From Candidatus Melainabacteria bacterium (GTDB lineage: Bacteria; Cyanobacteriota; Vampirovibrionia; Obscuribacterales; Obscuribacteraceae), in the NCBI GenBank assembly GCA_017307165.1, contig JAFKGK010000003.1:620001-684000 (forward strand): a DNA stretch of 64,000 nt, read 5' to 3'. The position numbers were made by a program, and so were the translations under genes. The notes below the pieces were generated by a model that made no database searches, was not told the DNA's origin, and was given only the letters and a program-made list of their open reading frames with translations. Shown one piece after another: positions 1 through 9,245 of the stretch. Each line of letters opens with the position of its first letter. The first letter of the stretch is position 1.

Positions 1-2304
1 TTGAGCGTGCGCAATAGCGACAGCCAATTGGTCTGCTACGCTCGACACCAGTCTTATCTCTTGGTCGGTGTAGCGTCTTTGCTTGTCGCAGGAGTGCACT
101 ATGAGCACTCCGGTCAGATAAGTCTCGTTGAGCAAGGGAGCAGCAATCAGAGACTGGCTCGATGAGGCATTGATGTATTCGCGAAAACCAGCACATCTTT
201 GGTCGTTTGCTACTTGGTTGATGACTGAGAGATTTTCAAGGGTACAATATGCTGGTTGCCCTGTAGCCATCAAGGTCGTCTCTGGATCAGTGCCTTGTGA
301 GTTAGTCTTTTTGATAGACGATATATCGATACCCAGCACGCGATTGGATCCTTCGATCATGAGGGTGCGGGCCTGAGCGTCTGGATGAAAGTTGAGGCTG
401 GTACCATACAGGCTCTGGCCCTTGAGCGGATTCAGATGAGGTCTATGATACTCGTGGGTGACTACCAGAGGTCCTTCTGCTCGTGGTTGGGCAATATGCA
501 CACGATCGGCGCCCAGTGCCTGGGACAATTCGGCGGTCACGGTATCGAGTATGGTGTCGAGATCGAGCGAGGTCCTCACCGATCTGACAACCCTGTTGAT
601 CATCTGCTCTTGCTCTGCAAGCGAACGGGCATGCGTGTATAGTCTACCGTGCTCGATTGCAAGTGAGACTTGAGCGCTAACTGCTTCGATTAGCTCGAGC
701 TCTGCCATCGACCAGGATCTCAGTCTGTCGCACTGGTGGACTAGTATCAGTCCTGAGATACCATGCTGGGTCTTGATTGGACAAGCCACCATCGATTTGA
801 TGGTGCTTAAATTAAAGATTTCGTCGGAGTCCTGATCGCCCAGCACATCCAGCCATATGGTCGAGCCCTGGTCGATGATCTTGCGCAGTACAGTATTGGT
901 GCCGATCACTACTTTTTTGTTGTGGATGGGCGTGCCTGCTAATTGTGGATTGTGCCAGATATAGTCAAACGAGAGTTCATCATCATCAATGCATGCGGTC
1001 TCTTTTGTGTCTATCAGGGCGAGACAGCACCGACTGGCATCAAGATTGACTCCTAGCTCCTTGACGGTGGTATTGAGTATGTCTTCGATGTCGAGTGATT
1101 GCCTGATGGCTTCGGTGATATGTTTGACCATGGTTTTTTGTTCATGGTCGAGTTGCAGCGTACGAGCCATCTCATTAAATGCTCTTCCTAGTAGCCCGAG
1201 TTCATCTGAGTTTTGTACATCGACTCGACGCGAAAAATCACCCTTGCCCAGGGCGATGGCTTCTCGAACGAGAGTATGGATGGCTTTGGTAAAGTGGCTG
1301 GTGGCGAGGTAGGCCATGATAAACGATAGACTAACCGCAGATACGGCCAGGGTGACCATGATCATCAACCAGTCGTGCGCGGTGCCGTATATGGTGGCAG
1401 TCGGCAGGCCTACGACCAAAAGCCAATTGGTCAAAGGGACGTGATCAAAGGCATAGGCCCTCGGCGTTGGATCGGCAATACCTACTGCTTCGAATGTACC
1501 TCTTAGTTTGGCCTGGGCTGCCTGAACGGTTTTGGCCCTACTAAAATCCTTGCCGTGCCAGAGTTCGTTTTCGATGGTGCGGGCTATAACGCGCTTACTT
1601 TCATCAATTACGGCAACGACAGAGCTGGACTTGTCTCGTGGCTCTGAGACACCATTAAATAGATTGAGTACTGCTTGAGGATCGATGGCAGTCATGACCT
1701 GCCCACGTGATTTTGGACCACCCTGGTCTTGAACGATCACTGGCGCCGAGGCAATAAGATACAGCTGCTGCTCGCGGTCTTGTACCTGGCTCGACCAAAA
1801 TCTTGCCTTGCCTCCAGCCTTGACGTCAACAAAGAGATTGGCCGTCCTGTCGTCTGCCATGAGTTGGCGGCAAAGGTCGCCTGCTTTTTGCGGAGATACT
1901 GCAGAAGCACCGATCTCACCATTTTCGTCGACCCAATACAGACCCTTCCAGGTTGGTTGTGATGCGAGGGCTGTAGAAAGCTTTTGGTCTAGATTGGCTT
2001 TTGAGTCCGGTGTCGATACTAGAGTGGCAATCGAGTTGAGGGCAAACAACTGCGATTGGATCCAACTGGAAAGCGCTTTAACACCTGTGGCCGCTTGCAA
2101 GAGCGTGGCTCTTTCTGCCTCGTGCCTCAGAGTTTTGTACTCTTTGTACAGGGAAAAGCAGCCAATGGCCAACAGAGGTGCAGCAACGCAAAAACACAGT
2201 ACCAGCATCCTGGTCCTGATATTGAGTCTTATCGATCTCATCGCCTTACCCGGTCTTGAGACCGAGATTCTCGAAGGCTGCGATTGCCTGGCGTTACTGG
2301 CCAT
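1..2304 (-). CDS. Membrane sensor protein with HAMP and two GAF domains, 3' end outside window
   Basis: An open frame of 768 codons reads from ATG at 2304 to the window edge without a stop, so only the N-terminal part is present. Reading it: a basic N-terminus, one membrane helix near residues 33-52, an extracytoplasmic region of about 250 residues resembling a Cache-type sensor, a second helix near 311-334, a HAMP linker (about 335-390, with DELGLLGRAFNEMA), then two GAF-like domains (about 400-560 and 590-765). Such proteins usually end in a histidine kinase, GGDEF or cyclase module; which one is not visible. A purine-rich AGAGAAAG precedes the ATG. The plus-strand frames opposite it are shadows. 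Sure of the sensor architecture, unsure of output. Confidence 0.8.
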   Translation of the reverse strand, partial: MASNARQSQPSRISVSRPGKAMRSIRLNIRTRMLVLCFCVAAPLLAIGCFSLYKEYKTLRHEAERATLLQAATGVKALSSWIQSQLFALNSIATLVSTPDSKANLDQKLSTALASQPTWKGLYWVDENGEIGASAVSPQKAGDLCRQLMADDRTANLFVDVKAGGKARFWSSQVQDREQQLYLIASAPVIVQDQGGPKSRGQVMTAIDPQAVLNLFNGVSEPRDKSSSVVAVIDESKRVIARTIENELWHGKDFSRAKTVQAAQAKLRGTFEAVGIADPTPRAYAFDHVPLTNWLLVVGLPTATIYGTAHDWLMIMVTLAVSAVSLSFIMAYLATSHFTKAIHTLVREAIALGKGDFSRRVDVQNSDELGLLGRAFNEMARTLQLDHEQKTMVKHITEAIRQSLDIEDILNTTVKELGVNLDASRCCLALIDTKETACIDDDELSFDYIWHNPQLAGTPIHNKKVVIGTNTVLRKIIDQGSTIWLDVLGDQDSDEIFNLSTIKSMVACPIKTQHGISGLILVHQCDRLRSWSMAELELIEAVSAQVSLAIEHGRLYTHARSLAEQEQMINRVVRSVRTSLDLDTILDTVTAELSQALGADRVHIAQPRAEGPLVVTHEYHRPHLNPLKGQSLYGTSLNFHPDAQARTLMIEGSNRVLGIDISSIKKTNSQGTDPETTLMATGQPAYCTLENLSVINQVANDQRCAGFREYINASSSQSLIAAPLLNETYLTGVLIVHSCDKQRRYTDQEIRLVSSVADQLAVAIAHAQ

Positions 2305-2446
2305 GTGACTTTCTCTGGGCTGATTTTCACTGTCTCTAGAATGGTTGCCTAAAATAATGCCTTGTCTAAATAATGGACGCGATTGTCAAGAGTTTTCTTG
2401 GTCCATTATATTGATCTCTCCCAATAAGCAAAGCTTTTTTTCGTAC

Positions 2447-3715
2447 TTACCGCAGTATTTTTTCTCTAATCTCTTCTGCTTCTGCTGCTTGGCCCGGAGG
2501 CCATACCTTTGCTTGCTCCTGTGCCATCAAGGCCAATGCTTCGTCAATCGAGATGGGGACTTTGTCCTTTAGATCGAGTTCGAGGCCCATGTGCATGGCG
2601 ACCATGATCTCTTGGGCGCAGGCCTCTTTGTCTTGTCTGCAAAGATAGACGTCCACCTTGACCATGCGCGCCACTATACAAGTGTCATCAAAGCCGATCG
2701 ATCGATCAGCGAGATCTAGAGCAGCTTTTGTATCTCCTGCGGCAAAGGCAGAGCAAGCCGCTGCTGCCAGAAGTCTGGATTTGAGCGGAGGATTGTCGAC
2801 CAGAGCATTGGCTGCCTCAAAGCATTTGCGAGCCTTGCTGTAGCGTTGCTTGTTAAAAGCCAAAAGACCATCGAGGAGTGCGTATTCTAAAGAAAGTGCG
2901 GCATCGGCTTTCATCTCCTTGAGGATGCCACGAACACGACTATTCATCCCAGCTCGGAGATAGAGAAGTCCCATGTTGATCAAGCTGAGATCGTGTCGCG
3001 TACCTTCTGTCTGGGCAGTCTGGGCAGCCTGGGTTCTGGCTTCTTTGAGGATGATCCTGAGCTTTTGAGCCAGAGCAGGTTTTGTAAGTCCGCTAAACCA
3101 CAATCTGACGCGATTTGATTTGAGAATGGCAATATAGACCAAAGCGGAAATGGCATAGAAAGACGCAATATAGATTGAAATTGCATCAGGCGATTGCGTT
3201 AGACGGTGGGCAAGATAAGCAAAACGAGGCACTCCCTGACCGATCAAGCCTAAAAGAGGGTCTGCCAGCAGGTTGTATCCGAGCAAAAAGGCGGCCAGAT
3301 AGGCTACCACCGCACTAAAAAGAGGATGGGGTCTAAATGCCAGGGCCGGCAAAAGCAAAAGCGCCAAAGCGATCTGAGTCAGTGAACCGGCAAAGAGTGT
3401 GGGTAAGAGATAAGGCTCCTTGACTGAGGCAAAGATATCTGACAGGTCGGCGTTAAACCAGATGAAACCATATGTGACACCAGTCACTTGTGCGCCAAGA
3501 TAACTGGCTACGATTTCGGTGGCTCTAAGATCTATAAATGCCACCAGAGGCAGGGCGATAAAAAACGCCAATTTGCTTGCATAGATCAAATCATCGTTAT
3601 TGAGTTCTTCTTTGATCAGTCTATGCCTTTCGGTATAGAGTTTGATCAAGCAGTCGCTCAGTACAAATATAGCTACGGCGCTGGTCAGATAGGCAAAAAT
3701 GAGATTTGGGTCCAC
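2447..3715 (-). CDS. Multi-pass membrane protein with C-terminal TPRs, protease-dead paralogue of the adjacent M50-like protein
   Basis: 422 aa, GTG start at 3715 with AAAGG seven bases upstream. The N-terminal half has about six hydrophobic helices; the C-terminal half (about 225-400) is a helical TPR-like solenoid. It matches its upstream neighbour (3784-5013) in length, helix order and a shared motif after the last helix (KLWF/RLWF followed by a K/R-rich stretch). Residues 62-66 are DLRAT, exactly where the neighbour has the metalloprotease motif HEIAH, so the zinc site is gone. Function unknown; plausibly a regulatory or scaffolding pseudoprotease. It is the last gene of the minus-strand cluster that begins at rpsF. 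Confidence 0.75.
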   Translation of the reverse strand: MDPNLIFAYLTSAVAIFVLSDCLIKLYTERHRLIKEELNNDDLIYASKLAFFIALPLVAFIDLRATEIVASYLGAQVTGVTYGFIWFNADLSDIFASVKEPYLLPTLFAGSLTQIALALLLLPALAFRPHPLFSAVVAYLAAFLLGYNLLADPLLGLIGQGVPRFAYLAHRLTQSPDAISIYIASFYAISALVYIAILKSNRVRLWFSGLTKPALAQKLRIILKEARTQAAQTAQTEGTRHDLSLINMGLLYLRAGMNSRVRGILKEMKADAALSLEYALLDGLLAFNKQRYSKARKCFEAANALVDNPPLKSRLLAAAACSAFAAGDTKAALDLADRSIGFDDTCIVARMVKVDVYLCRQDKEACAQEIMVAMHMGLELDLKDKVPISIDEALALMAQEQAKVWPPGQAAEAEEIREKILR

Positions 3716-3783
3716 CGGTCAGCCTTTCTACAAGATCCCTGCAAATTATAGAGGTCTTGCTACTGACAAGTCTGAATAAAAAA

Positions 3784-5013
3784 TTATTGCCCTGATTTTT
3801 GCTCTTGTTCGACTTGCTTGGACTCTAGCAACAGCTCTCGGCAGTGTCGTGGCAAAGTCGTATCGAGCCACTCCCTGCCTTCCTTTTCGGCGGTAAGCGC
3901 CTGTCTGATATATTGCATGGCCTGGTCCTTTTTACCATCGCCGAGCAGTGTTACAGCCAGGTAATAATACGGATCCAGTAAAGTGTGATCGGCCTGGATC
4001 GCATTATGATAGGTGTCTAAGATTGCTTGGTGGTTTTGCTTTTTAGTGACCAGGGCTTCTTGAGCCAGGCAATGACCGATAGACATATAGGTACGTGCCA
4101 AGAGCCTCGGATCCATTTTGATTGTTTGCTCGGCGGCCTCGAGCTTTGATATGTCGATGATCTTTTCAAAACAAGCCATGGCAGTCTTGTAGTGCTGTTT
4201 GTTCATTTCTACATAGCCATGCAAAAGCCAGGTCTCGAGCAGGCTCGGATCTTTAGCTTCGGCATGATCTAGTGTCTGGAGACAGAGCTTGTCTAGATCC
4301 ACTAGATAGTACTGCCAGGCGAGCGATAGCAGGTTGACGCCCGTGGGGGCTTGATCTGCTCTTTGTTTGACGATGCAGTATTGCTTGTACCAGGCTGGAC
4401 GGGTTTTTTGATTAAACCACAATTTGCTTTTAGAACCGATCAGCAGATAGAGATAAAGCGTCAATAAGAAGACATGCACGATACCAGTGATAAGAGAGAT
4501 CTCGGGCGTCGCGCCACTATATATGGAGTCAAAGTCGGAGACAGCCAGAGAGGGTGAAAGAAAAGGGTATAGGATGAGGGCATGCCCCCAGGTGAACAGA
4601 AAGATATAGACAGAGAGGGTGATAACCGCGGCTGAACGGCTTTTGCTTGCGGTCAAGAGAGCTATGCTGCCGATAAATATCTGAGAGGCCACGCCGGCTA
4701 CCGCAATGAGGTAGTTTTGCCATGGAGCAATGTCGGCAGTGTGTACGACTTGACCCCAAAACAAGCTCCACTGAAAATCGACTACCCTCGAACCCATCGC
4801 TATTGCCGTTAAAGCGTGGGCTATCTCATGGATTAATACCACTATAGGCAGTATCACTAAAAAGGTCGTCTGCTGCAATATGCGACGATCCTGAATGGTG
4901 AGATCATCATCAAAAATCGATTTGAAATTGCTGAAAAATTTGCGAAGAGTCATAACGATCAGCGGTATCGCTATCAGTGCAGTGCCATAGTTGCTGATCG
5001 TCTGCCATTGCAT
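3784..5013 (-). CDS. M50-like membrane zinc metalloprotease with TPR tail
   Basis: 409 aa, starting two bases after the tatC stop. Several membrane helices fill residues 1-210. The second helix carries HEIAHALTA with H62, E63 and H66, the HExxH zinc site of intramembrane M50/site-2-type proteases and related DUF families. A SDFD segment in a later helix could supply the third ligand, as the aspartate does in M50 enzymes, but this is inference. Residues about 225-400 form TPR-like helices, which probably bind substrate or partner in the cytosol. Its downstream neighbour is a paralogue lacking the zinc ligands. Substrate unknown; the position after tatC suggests a role with membrane or exported proteins. 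Confidence 0.75.
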   Translation of the reverse strand: MQWQTISNYGTALIAIPLIVMTLRKFFSNFKSIFDDDLTIQDRRILQQTTFLVILPIVVLIHEIAHALTAIAMGSRVVDFQWSLFWGQVVHTADIAPWQNYLIAVAGVASQIFIGSIALLTASKSRSAAVITLSVYIFLFTWGHALILYPFLSPSLAVSDFDSIYSGATPEISLITGIVHVFLLTLYLYLLIGSKSKLWFNQKTRPAWYKQYCIVKQRADQAPTGVNLLSLAWQYYLVDLDKLCLQTLDHAEAKDPSLLETWLLHGYVEMNKQHYKTAMACFEKIIDISKLEAAEQTIKMDPRLLARTYMSIGHCLAQEALVTKKQNHQAILDTYHNAIQADHTLLDPYYYLAVTLLGDGKKDQAMQYIRQALTAEKEGREWLDTTLPRHCRELLLESKQVEQEQKSGQ

Positions 5014-5015
5014 TT

Positions 5016-5798
5016 TTATTTACCAAAGCATTTGAGAAGGAGGATAGAAAGGAAATATAGTCCGCACAGCGCCCCCATCACCAGTAGCATCGAAAACGCC
5101 GTGGGGTCAGGGGTAATTATGGCCGCCACGAGCGAAGCCGAAAAAATGGCGTAGCGCCAGATCTTGATCAGGTGTCTGGATGTGACCAGACCAGCCATGG
5201 CCAGACCAAAAATGACGATGGGCATTTGAAAGCAGAGGCCCATGTAGAGCATAATCGATGAGACTAGCGATATGTAAAAGTCCAGCCTCTGGTGTATTGG
5301 AGAGACACCCTCAGAAAAGGCACCAAAAAAATGCAGCATCGGCGGTAAAAGAAAATAATAGGCAAACAGCGCGCCTGCAATAAACAGGGTCGGACCGCCG
5401 ATTACAATCGGAGCGAGGATGCTTTTTTCGCGCTTGGTGAGACCAGGCGAGACGAATCTATTGATCTCGGTCAAAATCAAAGGCGAGGCTGCGATAAGGG
5501 CCAGATAGAACGATACTTTAAAAAAAACCAGTAGGGGCTCTTCCATTGTCAGAGCTTGAAACTGTATATTGCCAGCAGGCTTTTGCAAAAAACGCAGCAC
5601 GGACTTGGTGAAAAAGAGACTGACTATAAATGCCACCCCTACATAGGCTACGGACCTGATGATGCGCCAACGTAGCTCGTCGAGATGATCGACTATTGTC
5701 ATGGTGGCATTTGGGTGAGAGTCGGTCTCGCTGTCCTCGGTCAGATCCGTGATCGCATGAAACTCTTCATTTTCATTTTTTTCAGTCACGGTGGACAT
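5016..5798 (-). CDS. tatC: Sec-independent protein translocase TatC
   Basis: 260 aa, integral membrane receptor of the twin-arginine pathway that exports folded proteins. After a 35-residue acidic leader comes the family signature HLDELRWRI, then six membrane helices, including the SPGLTKREK loop and the conserved ITPDPTAFSML region near the end. I chose the ATG at 5798 because GAGG lies five bases upstream; a frame extension to 5825 would lie inside the preceding methyltransferase without a ribosome site. The start overlaps the upstream gene by 17 bp, which suggests translational coupling. No tatA/tatB gene is in the window. Confidence 0.95.
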   Translation of the reverse strand: MSTVTEKNENEEFHAITDLTEDSETDSHPNATMTIVDHLDELRWRIIRSVAYVGVAFIVSLFFTKSVLRFLQKPAGNIQFQALTMEEPLLVFFKVSFYLALIAASPLILTEINRFVSPGLTKREKSILAPIVIGGPTLFIAGALFAYYFLLPPMLHFFGAFSEGVSPIHQRLDFYISLVSSIMLYMGLCFQMPIVIFGLAMAGLVTSRHLIKIWRYAIFSASLVAAIITPDPTAFSMLLVMGALCGLYFLSILLLKCFGK

Positions 5799-6642
5799 CG
5801 GGCCTCGTTTTAATAAAACGGTCATGTAGGGCCAGTGAAGCCGCTATGGAAACGTTGAGCGATTCGATAGATGACGGTTGCATGGCAATTGTAACTGTAC
5901 TATCGGCGGCTTGCCTCATATTTTGACTGAGACCTTTGCCTTCGTTGCCAAAGACCAGAGCACAGCGTGATGGATAGACAAAATTTTGCATTTCCTCGCC
6001 TGGTATATCAAAACAAATGAGATCTACGCCACTGGCTTTGCAAATCTCGATCAGATGGCCCGGCTCGATATCCGTATAGACTGGCAGGCTAAAGAGAGCA
6101 CCCATGGCAGCTCTTACGGCTTTTGGGCTATAGGGGTCGCAGGAACCGGTGGTCAGGATCAATCCGTCGCAAGCAAAAGAAAGAGCGCTGCGTATGGCTG
6201 TGCCCAGGTTGCCGGGGTCTTGTATTTGTTCGAGAACAAGAAAGGTGGTGAGTTGGGTGCTGCCGCCTGCCTGACTCAGCTCATGCAAGGCCGCTCCTAG
6301 ATCCGCACGAGGCATTATTGCCGTAGCGAGCATGCCTGGTGGACTACTTAAAGTGCTGATGCCGGACATGATCTTGTCCGGCACTACCAGATACTCTGCA
6401 TTAACTGCGTGATGCTCCAGTTTTTGCGCAATTTCACCTTGCGCAAACTGTGCATTAAAGCTTGTCTCGGTCAAGACCACAGTCTTTATCACTACACGGC
6501 GCTCGAGCGCCTCGATCAATATCTGCTCGCCTTCCAAAAGGAAAAGCCCGGATTGCTCGCGGGCTTTTGAATCCTTGAGTTGTCTGATGAGCTTGATCCG
6601 ATCATTATCTTTGCTAGCGATCGATTGAAAATGTAAGCTCAC
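5782..6642 (-). CDS. SpoU/TrmH-family RNA 2'-O-methyltransferase
   Basis: 286 aa, GTG start at 6642 with AAAGG upstream. Residues 1-110 are the substrate-binding L30e-like domain (FLLEGEQILIEAL). Residues about 130-280 are the SPOUT knot domain with its three motifs: DPGNLGTAIRSA, LVFGNEGKGLS and SIESLNVSIAASL. The family uses S-adenosylmethionine to methylate ribose in 23S rRNA or tRNA; the target cannot be told from sequence. Placement directly after rplT is common for this type (a rlmB/tsnR-like gene beside rplT) and fits rRNA modification during 50S assembly. Confidence 0.9.
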   Translation of the reverse strand: MSLHFQSIASKDNDRIKLIRQLKDSKAREQSGLFLLEGEQILIEALERRVVIKTVVLTETSFNAQFAQGEIAQKLEHHAVNAEYLVVPDKIMSGISTLSSPPGMLATAIMPRADLGAALHELSQAGGSTQLTTFLVLEQIQDPGNLGTAIRSALSFACDGLILTTGSCDPYSPKAVRAAMGALFSLPVYTDIEPGHLIEICKASGVDLICFDIPGEEMQNFVYPSRCALVFGNEGKGLSQNMRQAADSTVTIAMQPSSIESLNVSIAASLALHDRFIKTRPDVHRD

Positions 6643-6651
6643 AGCCAGCCT

Positions 6652-7020
6652 TTATTTTGCTTTGACTTCGAGACCCTTCTTGGCTTGTTCTGCCAGTTTG
6701 GCGAAGGCGTCTTTGTCGACTACTGCTAGATCAGCGAGCATCTTGCGGTTGATGTTGATATTGGCTTTTTTGAGTCCATCTACCATACGGCTATAGGACA
6801 GGCCATGTTCGCGAGCACCGGCATTGATACGGGTGATCCACAGGCTTCTGAAATCACGCTTCCTTTTTTTACGATCACGGTAAGCGTTCTTCCAGGCGAT
6901 CATCACTGCTTGGTTGGCAGCAATAAAGAGTCTGGATTTGCTGCCACGAAAACCCTTTGCAAACTTGAGGATTTTTTTGTGGCGTTTCTGGAGGACGTTG
7001 CCTCTCTTTACTCTGGGCAT
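6652..7020 (-). CDS. rplT: 50S ribosomal protein L20
   Basis: 122 aa. Starts [15 protein letters not shown] and continues with the conserved [12 protein letters not shown] and [16 protein letters not shown] segments of bL20, an early 23S rRNA-binding assembly protein. It follows infC and rpmI in the classical infC-rpmI-rplT order. In other bacteria L20 represses this operon by binding its mRNA; the 111-base rpmI-rplT spacer (7021-7131) is long enough for a leader element but I could not define a fold there. Confidence 0.98.
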   Translation of the reverse strand: MPRVKRGNVLQKRHKKILKFAKGFRGSKSRLFIAANQAVMIAWKNAYRDRKKRKRDFRSLWITRINAGAREHGLSYSRMVDGLKKANININRKMLADLAVVDKDAFAKLAEQAKKGLEVKAK

Positions 7021-7131
7021 TATTTGCTCCTTCTTCTAATAGAAGTCGTTTCGGCCGGTCATCGGAGAGGAGTATTCCCTGAGACCTAACCACTTAGAAC
7101 TGTGGACGAAGAACTGGTCAGATGGCCCGAC

Positions 7132-7341
7132 TTAGCGCAGGTATTTGCGGTAAGGGAACATCTCGAGTACATGCTCTACTACGTCGGGGTGCACTTCGGT
7201 GCTACCGCGCAGGGAGCGTTTCTTCTTGGCTTTCATCCATTCGTTCAAGTGGCGCTTGCCAGCCTGCCTACGCAAAACCTTACCGGTACCGGTGATTTTG
7301 AAGCGGCGGGCAGCAGCCTTATTTGTTTTCATCTTAGGCAT
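7132..7341 (-). CDS. rpmI: 50S ribosomal protein L35
   Basis: 69 aa, full length for bL35. It has the N-terminal signature [14 protein letters not shown], the central [12 protein letters not shown] and the C-terminal PYRKYLR. It sits 37 bases after infC and before rplT, the usual order, so the three are almost certainly co-transcribed. Confidence 0.97.
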   Translation of the reverse strand: MPKMKTNKAAARRFKITGTGKVLRRQAGKRHLNEWMKAKKKRSLRGSTEVHPDVVEHVLEMFPYRKYLR

Positions 7342-7378
7342 TGCGCTTTGAACCCTTATTTGTTGATTGCAGACGACG

Positions 7379-7939
7379 CTATTTGCCCTTGGTGGGCAAA
7401 GGCGAGAGGATCATAATAACACTCTTGCCTTCTAGTTTTGGCTCTCTGTCAATCATTCCTAAATCTTTAACTGCATCGCTAAAGCGATCCATTAATGCCA
7501 AGGCCATGTCGGCGTGCTGCATTTCACGGCCTCGGAGCACGATCAAGACTTTTATCTTGTCACCATCCGTTAAGAACTTTTGCGCGCTCTTGAGCTTGAC
7601 CTGAAAATCGTGATCTTCGATTTTGTAGCGCATCTTGATTTCTTTCACGTCTACGACGTGATGCTTGCGCTTACTTTCTCTGTTTTTCTTTTCTAATTCG
7701 AATTTGTGGCGGCCATAATCGAGGATACGGGCCACTGGCGGATTAGCATCCGGTTGTACGAGCAAGAGGTCGAGACCTTTTTCGCGAGCCGCAGATAGAG
7801 CTTCGCGTGTTGGCACAATCCCGAGTTGACTACCGTCTTCGCCGATAAGTCTCACTTCGCGATCACGAATCCTTTCGTTGAGCGGTGGGAGATCTCGTCT
7901 GTTATCCGGACGACGGGGGTCATTACTATTTGTGCTCAA
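7379..7939 (-). CDS. infC: Translation initiation factor IF-3
   Basis: 186 aa. IF-3 binds 30S subunits, checks the start codon and prevents premature subunit joining. The N-domain has the motif [21 protein letters not shown] and the C-domain [22 protein letters not shown]. The start codon is TTG at 7939, preceded by GAGAGGAAAG, so the ribosome site is strong while the codon is weak. In enterobacteria infC uses AUU, which lets IF-3 repress its own synthesis; a TTG start could do the same here (inference). It lies 34 bases downstream of a tRNA-Leu gene on the same strand. Confidence 0.97.
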   Translation of the reverse strand: MSTNSNDPRRPDNRRDLPPLNERIRDREVRLIGEDGSQLGIVPTREALSAAREKGLDLLLVQPDANPPVARILDYGRHKFELEKKNRESKRKHHVVDVKEIKMRYKIEDHDFQVKLKSAQKFLTDGDKIKVLIVLRGREMQHADMALALMDRFSDAVKDLGMIDREPKLEGKSVIMILSPLPTKGK

Positions 7940-7973
7940 GCTTTCCTCTCGTTAGACTCAGAAATAAAAAATT

Positions 7974-8056
7974 TGCCGAAGGTGGGACTTGAACCCACAC
8001 GAGCTTGCGCTCACTACGCCCTGAACATAGCGTGTCTGCCATTTCACCACTTCGGC
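7974..8056 (-). tRNA. tRNA-Leu (anticodon CAG)
   Basis: The reverse strand folds as a class II tRNA. The acceptor arm is GCCGAAG paired with CTTCGGC and an A discriminator. The anticodon stem is CTATG/CGTAG with loop TTCAGGG, giving anticodon CAG. A long variable arm (GAGC/GCTC) and the T arm GTGGGTTCAAGTCCCAC follow. CCA is not encoded. The gene lies between rpsR and infC; a run of six T follows its 3' end, but there is no separate hairpin, so processing from a shared transcript with infC is likely. Confidence 0.95.
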
Positions 8057-8123
8057 ATAAAGCAGGCAACGAAAAAATTGTACAACAAGTAGTCGCGCAA
8101 TAGTTGCCTGCTTGGTTTTTGCT

Positions 8124-8366
8124 TTAACCTTCAGCCATATAAGGCATGAGGGCTATATCGCGAGCTCGCTTGATCGAAACAGTCAAAGCTCTTTGGTGCT
8201 TTGCGCAGTTGCCGGAGATCCGTCTGGGAAGGATCTTGCCGCGTTCGGTTACAAACTTTTTCAAGCGGTTGGGGTCTTTGTAGTCGATAAACTCTACTTT
8301 GTCGGCGCAGAAGCCGCAGGTTTTGCGGCGACGGGGCGCTTGGCTATCGGAATTCATTCTGCCCAT
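8124..8366 (-). CDS. rpsR: 30S ribosomal protein S18
   Basis: 80 aa. Contains the bS18 core: CGFC and a later CAKH, which form the zinc-type variant of S18, then [18 protein letters not shown] and [16 protein letters not shown] lies eleven bases before the ATG at 8366; a second ATG three codons in (8357) is possible but further from it. Third gene of the rpsF-ssb-rpsR operon, the standard bacterial arrangement; S18 binds S6 on the 30S platform. Confidence 0.97.
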   Translation of the reverse strand: MGRMNSDSQAPRRRKTCGFCADKVEFIDYKDPNRLKKFVTERGKILPRRISGNCAKHQRALTVSIKRARDIALMPYMAEG

Positions 8367-8417
8367 CTATCCAGGCTCTCCTATGAAAAACAGTCTGATA
8401 CTCAGTTTTGAAAATGT

Positions 8418-8885
8418 CTAAAACGGGATTTCGTCGTCGGAGGAAAAGATCGCATCGAGATCCTCTCCCTTGGCAGGTGCTTGTGCTTTGGCTTTGCCCT
8501 TGGCTGCAGATGGTGCCTTGGGAGCATCATCGCCAGGCTGGGCGGCCGAGCCCGAACCAGAAACCGTGTTAGAGAGGTTTTCCACTGCGCTAGCGTCCAC
8601 TTCGACATCGCGGCGCTTTTGGCCGTCCTGGCTTGTGTAATTGTTTATTTGCAGGCGGCCATCCACTGCCACTACATCGCCCTTTTTGATTTCGTTGGCG
8701 CAGCGTTCTGCTAGGTCGCGCCAGGTAATCACTTTGACAAAATTAGTGTCGGTGGTGCCATCTTGACGATTTTGCGAATCTACTCCGAGAGTAAACTCGG
8801 TGACAGCAACGTTGGTATTTGGTGTAAAGCGCTTTTCGGGTGCCTTTACCACGCGTCCGCTAAGAACAATTTTGGCTAAGCTCAT
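8418..8885 (-). CDS. ssb: Single-stranded DNA-binding protein
   Basis: 155 aa. Residues 1-105 form the OB fold (KIVLSGRVVKAPEKRFTP, FVKVITWRDLAERCA, KKGDVVAVDGRLQ). A low-complexity Ala/Gly/Lys linker follows, and the protein ends in the acidic tip DDEIPF that recruits replication and repair partners. It lies between rpsF and rpsR, 13 bases after the rpsF stop. Confidence 0.97.
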   Translation of the reverse strand: MSLAKIVLSGRVVKAPEKRFTPNTNVAVTEFTLGVDSQNRQDGTTDTNFVKVITWRDLAERCANEIKKGDVVAVDGRLQINNYTSQDGQKRRDVEVDASAVENLSNTVSGSGSAAQPGDDAPKAPSAAKGKAKAQAPAKGEDLDAIFSSDDEIPF

Positions 8886-8898
8886 GGAAAACTCCTTT

Positions 8899-9219
8899 TT
8901 AAGCCTTTTGAGCGGTGCTCGCTTCGACTACGACGATCAGAGAACGGATGATGTCTTCAGAGAGAGTCATCATTCTTTTGATTGCAGTAATCGAATCAGG
9001 CTTGGCCTTGAAGCTGATGACGACGTAATAGCCGTCGCGCATCTTGTTTACTTCGTAGGCCAGACGTTTTCTGCCTTTCTTGTCGACTGAGTCGACTGAG
9101 CCGCCCTGAGCCTTGATAAATTCTTCGACAGCGTTGATCGAACGATCTACGGCGTCTTCATCGAGGTTGGGACGGATGATGAACATAGTTTCGTAAGAAA
9201 CTGGTTTCTTTTCGGTCAT
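8899..9219 (-). CDS. rpsF: 30S ribosomal protein S6
   Basis: 106 aa, bS6 fold with YETMFIIRPNLDEDA at the start and GRKRLAYEVNKMRDGYYVVISFKA in the middle. First gene of a long minus-strand transcript. The ribosome site AGGGGATAAAC precedes the ATG. Its leader contains two overlapping, mutually exclusive hairpins (see 9246-9269); in many bacteria the S6:S18 complex binds this leader to repress the operon. Confidence 0.97.
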   Translation of the reverse strand: MTEKKPVSYETMFIIRPNLDEDAVDRSINAVEEFIKAQGGSVDSVDKKGRKRLAYEVNKMRDGYYVVISFKAKPDSITAIKRMMTLSEDIIRSLIVVVEASTAQKA

Positions 9220-9245
9220 GTTTATCCCCTATGGTCGATTAACGT

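Noticed and set aside
128..2308. Several plus-strand open frames
   Set aside because: They lie opposite a continuous minus-strand frame of 768 codons with clear HAMP and GAF content; the plus frames show no family features.
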